NCBI GenBank assembly: GCA_031254735.1
Contig: JAIRTU010000183.1
Span: 1 to 9,475 of the forward strand
From: Bacteroidales bacterium
Lineage (GTDB): Bacteria; Bacteroidota; Bacteroidia; Bacteroidales; WCHB1-69
Reading direction: 5' to 3'
Length of the DNA stretch: 9,475 nt
Below, one piece after another: positions 5,268 through 9,475 of the stretch (position 1 is its first letter; every line of letters begins with the position of its first letter). Below the pieces are notes generated by a model that worked only from the letters and a program-made list of their open reading frames with translations, searched no databases and was not told the DNA's origin. The translations under genes were made by a program, and so were the position numbers.

Positions 5268-6632
5268 TTAACCGTTAATTTTCAAATGTTCTACAAATTC
5301 ATCAATCCTGTTCATCACCTCCGGAATATTAATATTTTGCGGACAGTTTGTAACGCACAGATTGCAGTTGATACAGTGATTTGCCTGCCTTAATTTGGGG
5401 ACACTCCTGTCGTATCCAATCAAAAAGGCACGTCGCGCCTTGCGGTAGTTTTCGTCTTGAATATCTTCCATTTTATTTCCTTCGGTAATACAGCGGTTGT
5501 AATGAGCAAACGTTGCCGGAATATCCAATCCATACGGACACGGCATACAGTATTGACATTCCGTACATTGTATGTATTTTTCATTCACAAGAATATCCGT
5601 AACTTTTTCCAGCGTTTGATACTCTTTCTCGCTCAAAGGTTCGAGCGGGGAATAGGTGCGTACATTTTCCTGCAAATGTTCCATATAAACCATGCCGCTC
5701 AATACGGTGAGTACGTTTTCGGGTGTTCCCGAATATCGAAAAGCCCATTTTGCGGGACTGTCATCGGGATTTTCTCCTTTCATTATGCTCAACGCCTCTA
5801 TCGGCACACGTCCCAAACGCCCGCCGAGAAGCGGTTCCATGATAATGGCGGGAATATCTCTTTTTACCAATTCACCGTAAAGATATTCCGCATTCACATT
5901 CCGACCTGTTGCATATTTCCAATCCTGATAGTTGAGCTGTATCATGCAAAAATCCCATTTCTCTCCCAGATTGAGAACATAATCAAAACCCTCTATCACA
6001 CCGTGAAACGACCAGCCCAAATTACGGATACGCCCTGCTTCGCGTTCTTTCAGCAAGAAGTTGAGCAGTCCGTTTTTTACAAAACGATTGTCAAAATCTT
6101 CCACGCTTCCGCCGACATTGTGCAGCAGGTAATAATCGATATAATCTACCTGCAAATCTTCCATCGACTTACGATACATGGCAATTCCGCTTTCCAGCGT
6201 ATTGCTTCGCGAAGATTTTGTTGCGATAAAATATTTTTCTCGCGGATGTCGGCTGAGAGCAATGCCGGTGGCTTTTTCTGACCAGCCTCTGATATAAACA
6301 GGTGCTGTGTCGAAATAATTTACACCATGAGCAATGGCATAGTCCACCAAGTCGTTAACCGCATCTTGATCAATTTCTTCTTCTCCGGCGGCATTGGTAC
6401 GCAGGGGCCACCGCATGCAGCCATAGCCCAAAAGCGAAACCCTGTCGCCGGTATTGCGATTGATACGATAGGTCATTTCTCCGACAGGGACATCTGTTTT
6501 GTCGGACAATTGTTCTTTGTTTTTCTTTCCGCTGAAATCGCAGGCTTGCAAAATCGCCGTTCCAACGGCGCCGCCTCCCAATATTTTGAGAAACTTTCTG
6601 CGATTCATCTTTTTTGTGTTGTTATCTCCCAT
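5268..6632 (-). CDS. Tat-exported aldo/keto reductase with C-terminal ferredoxin domain
   Basis: This 454-residue oxidoreductase starts with a twin-arginine signal, NRRKFLKILGGGAVGTAILQ, ending in a lipobox-like LQAC with C31. It is probably a folded, lipid-anchored protein outside the cytoplasm. The aldo/keto reductase barrel spans about 55-330 and keeps the catalytic tetrad: D108 and Y113 (FDTAPVY), K139 (IATKSS) and H171 (LLHNVGG). The C-terminus carries two cysteine clusters, C356/C359/C362/C365-P and C420/C423/C426/C430-P, fitting two [4Fe-4S] clusters. Two starts are possible: ATG at 6632 (used) and ATG eight codons later, with GGGAG about 16 nt before it; both keep the signal. It follows tatC by 74 bp and precedes the polyferredoxin by 13 bp, its most likely electron partner. 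NADPH, the usual aldo/keto reductase cofactor, is not expected outside the cytoplasm, so electrons may come through the clusters. The substrate is unknown. Confidence 0.92.
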   Translation of the reverse strand: MGDNNTKKMNRRKFLKILGGGAVGTAILQACDFSGKKNKEQLSDKTDVPVGEMTYRINRNTGDRVSLLGYGCMRWPLRTNAAGEEEIDQDAVNDLVDYAIAHGVNYFDTAPVYIRGWSEKATGIALSRHPREKYFIATKSSRSNTLESGIAMYRKSMEDLQVDYIDYYLLHNVGGSVEDFDNRFVKNGLLNFLLKEREAGRIRNLGWSFHGVIEGFDYVLNLGEKWDFCMIQLNYQDWKYATGRNVNAEYLYGELVKRDIPAIIMEPLLGGRLGRVPIEALSIMKGENPDDSPAKWAFRYSGTPENVLTVLSGMVYMEHLQENVRTYSPLEPLSEKEYQTLEKVTDILVNEKYIQCTECQYCMPCPYGLDIPATFAHYNRCITEGNKMEDIQDENYRKARRAFLIGYDRSVPKLRQANHCINCNLCVTNCPQNINIPEVMNRIDEFVEHLKING

Positions 6633-6706
6633 TTTTTTGACGAATGTTTGGTTATATTATTGTTGTTCAGGTTTTGTTCTCTGATTTTTTGATTTACATT
6701 TTCATT

Positions 6707-7516
6707 TTATTTCGGTATAAAATTCAAGTATTTGAAAGGTATTATTTTTCGATTTCTTTGAGTGATGCGGACAATGACAATACTCAATTCGTAGAGTAAA
6801 ACAATAGGAAGAGCCACCAAAATCAAGGTGAAAATATCGGTGGTCGGAGTGATTATTGCGGCAACAATCAAAATAATCGAAACGGCATGACGACGGTATT
6901 TTTTCAGCATGGCAGCGCGGATAATTCCCAATTTGCAAAGCAACCAAGACATTACCGGAAGCTCAAAGAAAAGTCCCATCAGCAAACAAAGGCTTATCAA
7001 TGTGCCGATATACGAATGAAGACTGATCATATTGCTCACTTCGCCACTGACTTGATAATTTGCCAGAAAACGAAAAGAGAACGGAAATATCACAAAATAA
7101 CTTATCAGCAATCCCGCAAAAAACGAAAGACAAGAGCCGACAAGCACCCATGTGGAATACTTTTTTTCTTTTCGGTACAAGGCAGGGGAAACAAATTGAT
7201 ACAGTTTGTAAAAAATAAACGGAGAAGTCAGCACCAAAGCCACGTAAAAAGAAACTTTTATATGTATCAGAAATTGAGAAGTGAGTTCGGTGTTGATCAA
7301 TGGAACAGAAACAAAAGGAGTACCTCCGCTTTGCAAATCGGCAAACAGAAACATCTCGGCGAGGCGATATGTAATAAAATCGGTTGAGTTTGGCGCTAAA
7401 ATAACATCAAATACCGGCTCTTTGAGCAGGAAAATAATTACGGTAAACAGTGCCAACACCACCACAACCTCAATAAGTGTTTTTCGCAACTCGTCAAGAT
7501 GATCCCAGAATGTCAT
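6707..7516 (-). CDS. tatC: Twin-arginine translocase subunit TatC
   Basis: TatC is the inner-membrane receptor of the Tat pathway. It binds RR signal peptides and recruits TatA to move folded proteins across the membrane. The 269 residues have the family's six-helix pattern, with hydrophobic segments near 14-32, 85-103, 121-143, 160-185, 207-222 and 228-248. Conserved features are the N-terminal WDHLDELRKTL (HLDELR at 6-11), the loop FYKLYQFVSPALYRKEKK (102-119) and the membrane glutamate in GLFFELPV (E185). It starts 14 bp after the tatA stop. The AT-rich leader has no clear Shine-Dalgarno, as is usual in this phylum. No TatB lies nearby, so this is a minimal TatA-TatC system. The two proteins encoded directly downstream carry twin-arginine motifs and are its likely cargo. 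Confidence 0.96.
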   Translation of the reverse strand: MTFWDHLDELRKTLIEVVVVLALFTVIIFLLKEPVFDVILAPNSTDFITYRLAEMFLFADLQSGGTPFVSVPLINTELTSQFLIHIKVSFYVALVLTSPFIFYKLYQFVSPALYRKEKKYSTWVLVGSCLSFFAGLLISYFVIFPFSFRFLANYQVSGEVSNMISLHSYIGTLISLCLLMGLFFELPVMSWLLCKLGIIRAAMLKKYRRHAVSIILIVAAIITPTTDIFTLILVALPIVLLYELSIVIVRITQRNRKIIPFKYLNFIPK

Positions 7517-7530
7517 TGCCGATAATTGTA

Positions 7531-7746
7531 TTAATCTGTTTCTTTGTTTGTTTCGTTTTCGGCGGGCGATTGTTTGGTGTTGGAAACATCTTCCAATCCG
7601 CTTACTCCGTCTTTGAAACTCTTTACTCCTTTTCCCAAGCCTTTCATCAGTTCCGGTATTTTTTTCCCTCCGAAAAGAAGCAAAACAACCAAAACGATAA
7701 GGATAATTTCGGGGAATCCAAGTCCCATAAATAGTGGTACAGTCAT
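7531..7746 (-). CDS. tatA: Sec-independent translocase subunit TatA
   Basis: TatA oligomerises at TatC-bound substrates and lets folded proteins cross the inner membrane. The 71 residues show the full family plan: a short N-terminus ([20 protein letters not shown], about 8-27) forming one transmembrane helix ending in the FG hinge, an amphipathic helix ([20 protein letters not shown], 28-47), and a charged, poorly conserved tail rich in Glu, Asn and Lys. An inner ATG at codon 7 (MGLGFPEI) is also a possible start and would leave the usual short N-terminus. It lies between the flavodoxin (14 bp upstream) and tatC (14 bp downstream) and is almost surely cotranscribed with both. Length and tail fit TatA/TatE rather than TatB, so it may do both jobs. 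Confidence 0.95.
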   Translation of the reverse strand: MTVPLFMGLGFPEIILIVLVVLLLFGGKKIPELMKGLGKGVKSFKDGVSGLEDVSNTKQSPAENETNKETD

Positions 7747-7760
7747 TTTTTTAATATGTA

Positions 7761-8327
7761 TTAGTTAATGATTTTAATTTCTTTGAGCCATTTTTCAACA
7801 TCGTCTTGTGCCGATTTTGCTCTGTTTCCCGGAATTGCAAATCCTTCCAAAACGGTAGATTTCGCACACAACGCTTCCATATCCGAGAGGCATTTTGCTT
7901 TTCCGCCGCCTCCATGTGTGCAAAACGGCACAACGGTTTTTCCTGCGAGGTTGTATTGCGACAAAAAAGCAGCCACAGGCGGCGCCATTGTACTCCACCA
8001 ATTGGGTGTTCCCACAAAAATAATATCGTACCTTTCGATATTTTCTACTTTTGATTGCAATGCAGGCTTGTAATTTTCTGCAATTTCTTTTTTCGCCTGA
8101 TCCACACATACCTGATAATCGCTCGGATACGGCACAGACGGAACAATTTCAACAATATCACCGCCTGTCGCCTGTTGAATTTGTTGAGCAACGGCTTGCG
8201 TATTTTTGCCCTCCGACCATGAGTAATAAACGATTAGTATTTTTTTGTTTTCCGATGTTTTTTGTGCATAACTGCAACTTGATAAAATGCTTACCACAGC
8301 CAATATTACCATAAAATGTTTTTGCAT
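7761..8327 (-). CDS. Exported lipoprotein flavodoxin (Flavodoxin_4 type)
   Basis: This 188-residue protein has a Sec lipoprotein signal, [18 protein letters not shown], with lipobox cysteine C18. After it comes a complete flavodoxin domain (about 29-186). The first strand and phosphate loop read [18 protein letters not shown] (30-47); [13 protein letters not shown] (106-118) and PFCTHGGGG (134-142) are typical of the Flavodoxin_4 group. It should bind FMN and carry electrons, but outside the cytoplasm, anchored by lipid. The phosphate loop SWSEGKNT is longer than the common S-x-T-G-N-T, which may alter FMN binding. There is no RR motif, so export is probably by Sec, and FMN would have to be added after export. 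The gene sits between the ECF-type gene and tatA in a tight operon, suggesting it works with the downstream iron-sulfur proteins; its partners are not shown by the sequence. Confidence 0.88.
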   Translation of the reverse strand: MQKHFMVILAVVSILSSCSYAQKTSENKKILIVYYSWSEGKNTQAVAQQIQQATGGDIVEIVPSVPYPSDYQVCVDQAKKEIAENYKPALQSKVENIERYDIIFVGTPNWWSTMAPPVAAFLSQYNLAGKTVVPFCTHGGGGKAKCLSDMEALCAKSTVLEGFAIPGNRAKSAQDDVEKWLKEIKIIN

Positions 8328-8360
8328 AACGATTGAAATTTAAAATGTATAAAATAATAA

Positions 8361-8870
8361 TTATTTGTTTAATATGTATTTAACGATAAAATAAACGCCG
8401 AAAAGTTGCAGCAGCATTCCGGGCAGGGCAAGCCGAAAATCTTGCGTTGCCTCATAAAAACTTCCCGACCATATCCATTCAAACATGCTGCCCGTAAGTT
8501 GATAAAACAACACAACTCCCGCCAAAAGAGGTATCGAAAGTTTTTGATAGTGTTTCGCCGCGAAAGCAGCCGCAAAAGCCAGCAGGCACGATTTCACAAG
8601 AATATCGGGCAGAGAGGCTGCGGGAGGCATTCCTGTGAGAAAATGATTGACAATCGGAGAAAGAACGGCAATCAACAATCCGGGCTTCAAGCCGTATTTG
8701 TAAGCGCCTAAAAGGGTAAAAAAGTAAATCGGGAGGAAAATTTTCCCGCCTTGCGGAATGGAATGAAACAACATCGGGAAAAAAATGTTCCCCGCGATGA
8801 ACAATGATATTACAATGTAAGTTTTTGCCTGTCTGTACGATAGGGAGTAAAATGTAACTGCCGTATTCAT
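8361..8870 (-). CDS. Putative ECF transporter S component (membrane protein)
   Basis: This 169-residue integral membrane protein has about six hydrophobic segments (near 18-37, 44-57, 62-78, 90-106, 112-128, 145-165), a length and layout typical of S components of energy-coupling factor vitamin importers. The stretch YGLKPGLLIAVLSPIVNHFL (59-78) followed by TGMPP resembles those small membrane proteins. Substrate specificity cannot be read from the sequence, and the energising EcfA/EcfT genes are not in the window. It is the first gene of the leftward operon, 33 bp before the flavodoxin, with a TACTTTTG promoter motif 50 bp upstream of its start. The position suggests uptake of a cofactor for the redox proteins, perhaps a flavin, but this is a guess. 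It could instead be an unrelated small multi-pass protein; I would call the family with moderate confidence. Confidence 0.65.
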   Translation of the reverse strand: MNTAVTFYSLSYRQAKTYIVISLFIAGNIFFPMLFHSIPQGGKIFLPIYFFTLLGAYKYGLKPGLLIAVLSPIVNHFLTGMPPAASLPDILVKSCLLAFAAAFAAKHYQKLSIPLLAGVVLFYQLTGSMFEWIWSGSFYEATQDFRLALPGMLLQLFGVYFIVKYILNK

Positions 8871-8919
8871 AATTTCTTAATATAATAAATGTTATTAAAT
8901 AATATTTTTATTCTCGCTA

Positions 8920-8927
8920 CAAAAGTA
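8920..8927 (-). promoter_or_regulatory. Putative promoter of the ECF-flavodoxin-Tat operon
   Basis: The minus strand reads TACTTTTG, an exact match to the Bacteroidota -7 consensus TAnnTTTG and the same eight bases as in the rRNA promoter. It would start transcription near 8912-8914, giving a 5' leader of about 43 nt before the first gene. No TTTG is found at the normal -33 distance, so strength is uncertain. Confidence 0.5.
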
Positions 8928-9063
8928 AACAAATTAAACGAGATAGCTGCCACCTCCAAAGCAAAAGGACAAAACAGGCATTAAAAACGGCAGAATACGG
9001 CATTTCTTTTCGCAAAAACGCCCTCTTTCCAAGCTGCGAGACAAAAAAGAAAAGAGAAAAGAT

Positions 9064-9098
9064 GAACGATTTTTCGGTTACGTAACGAAAAATCGTTC
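9064..9098. repeat. 35-nt near-perfect palindrome
   Basis: The sequence has arms GAACGATTTTTCG(G)TTAC and GTAACGAAAAATCGTTC. They are exact reverse complements except for one extra G, with ACGT at the centre. It has almost no loop, so it suits a dimeric protein binding site or a cruciform better than a classic terminator. Read on the minus strand it is followed by a pyrimidine tract (CATCTTTTCTCTTTTC), so a terminator for a gene to the right is the alternative. Confidence 0.7.
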
Positions 9099-9380
9099 CC
9101 GACAGGCAAAACAAAGCGCAGTAATCAAAAAAACGAACAGCCGATTTATATAAGATGAATAATCGGGCGGTTTTATTGCGGATAAATGTGTGTCTTCATA
9201 ATCGGTTGATACTTGAACGATTATCTGCGGAAATCTGTTTTATTTGCGTTGTTTGCGTGCCGGTTTTCAATCACGAGGATATACAAAGATGTACAAACGA
9301 AAATATCACCATTCGGACAAAATGCCGGGTTCATTTCTTCACTCAAAAATCACTCAAAAAAAAGGGAAATTTCGGGTGAA

Positions 9381-9410
9381 AATTCATCAACAAAAATCTG
9401 TTGATGAATT
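9381..9410. repeat. Perfect 12-bp stem hairpin
   Basis: AATTCATCAACA and TGTTGATGAATT pair perfectly around a 6-nt loop (AAAATC). On the plus strand GCTGTTTTTATTT follows. The stem is AT-rich, so it could be a weak terminator or an operator next to the putative rightward promoter. Confidence 0.6.
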
Positions 9411-9447
9411 GCTGTTTTTATTTGGCGGTTTACATGCTTTTTTTTTG

Positions 9448-9455
9448 TATCTTCG
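9448..9455 (+). promoter_or_regulatory. Possible promoter for a rightward gene beyond the edge
   Basis: TATCTTCG follows a T-run and differs from TAnnTTTG at one base. A TTTG lies at 9421-9424, 23 nt upstream, slightly farther than the usual 19-21. No gene follows before the window ends, so this rests on motif likeness alone. Confidence 0.3.
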
Positions 9456-9475
9456 TAAATTGATTCGGCGAAAAC

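Larger units (their letters stand above)
8871..9475. other. Intergenic region at the right edge
   Basis: I find no convincing gene in these 605 bp. The open frames are short, lack a domain and overlap the palindrome or the promoter. The region holds the putative operon promoter (8920-8927), a near-perfect palindrome (9064-9098), a short direct repeat CACTCAAAAA(T/A) at 9340-9361, a perfect-stem hairpin (9381-9410) and a possible plus-strand promoter (9448-9455). It probably separates the leftward operon from a rightward gene beyond the edge. I saw no riboswitch or tRNA. Confidence 0.6.

Noticed and set aside
5457..6281. A 274-residue plus-strand frame
   Set aside because: Antisense to the aldo/keto reductase, which has an intact signal, catalytic tetrad and cysteine clusters.
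8871..9060. A riboswitch ahead of the ECF-type gene
   Set aside because: ECF S-component genes often have one, but no FMN, TPP, cobalamin or preQ1 core motif is visible and the predicted leader is only about 43 nt.
8917..9114. A 65-residue minus-strand frame upstream of the ECF-type gene
   Set aside because: It spans both the palindrome and the TACTTTTG promoter motif and has no recognisable domain.
9155..9404. Two short plus-strand frames near the right edge
   Set aside because: No domain similarity, no promoter motif or ribosome site before them, and end in AT-rich repeat DNA.

Overview
The window reads as chromosomal DNA from a Bacteroidota bacterium, most likely of the Bacteroidales. 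The evidence is the 23S rRNA 5' end at the left edge, -7 promoter motifs of the type TACTTTTG (Bacteroidota consensus TAnnTTTG), start codons with AT-rich upstream regions and no clear Shine-Dalgarno, and protein families typical of the phylum. All convincing genes lie on the minus strand.

Layout, left to right. Bases 1-83 are the 5' end of a 23S rRNA gene that runs off the left edge. Upstream of it (84-470) is a transcribed leader with two boxA-like antitermination motifs, a degenerate 14-bp purine-rich tandem repeat and an rRNA-type promoter at 476-483. There is no 16S rRNA and no spacer tRNA, so this looks like a stand-alone 23S transcription unit unless the assembly is wrong. Bases 484-1069 hold no gene, only short tandem, direct and inverted repeats and two weak terminator candidates. 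Next is uvrC (1070-2926), a complete nucleotide excision repair endonuclease. A 255-bp element with 17-bp terminal inverted repeats (2984-3238) separates uvrC from the next gene group and reaches into the 3' end of a DUF1893 gene.

Bases 3231-8870 hold seven closely spaced genes read leftward in the order: ECF-type S component, exported lipoprotein flavodoxin, tatA, tatC, Tat-signal aldo/keto reductase-ferredoxin, NapH-like polyferredoxin with an internal twin-arginine motif, and DUF1893. A minimal TatA-TatC translocase is thus encoded with two of its likely substrates and a second exported redox protein. I infer an extracytoplasmic electron-transfer module. The polyferredoxin would carry electrons from the cytoplasm across the inner membrane to the membrane-anchored aldo/keto reductase, and possibly to the flavodoxin, neither of which has an obvious NAD(P)H supply outside the cytoplasm. 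Each family is recognisable. The working assembly and its physiological substrate are not established by the sequence.

Bases 8871-9475 have no convincing gene. They hold the putative promoter of the redox operon, a 35-nt near-perfect palindrome, a 12-bp perfect-stem hairpin, and a possible plus-strand promoter near the right edge for a gene outside the window.
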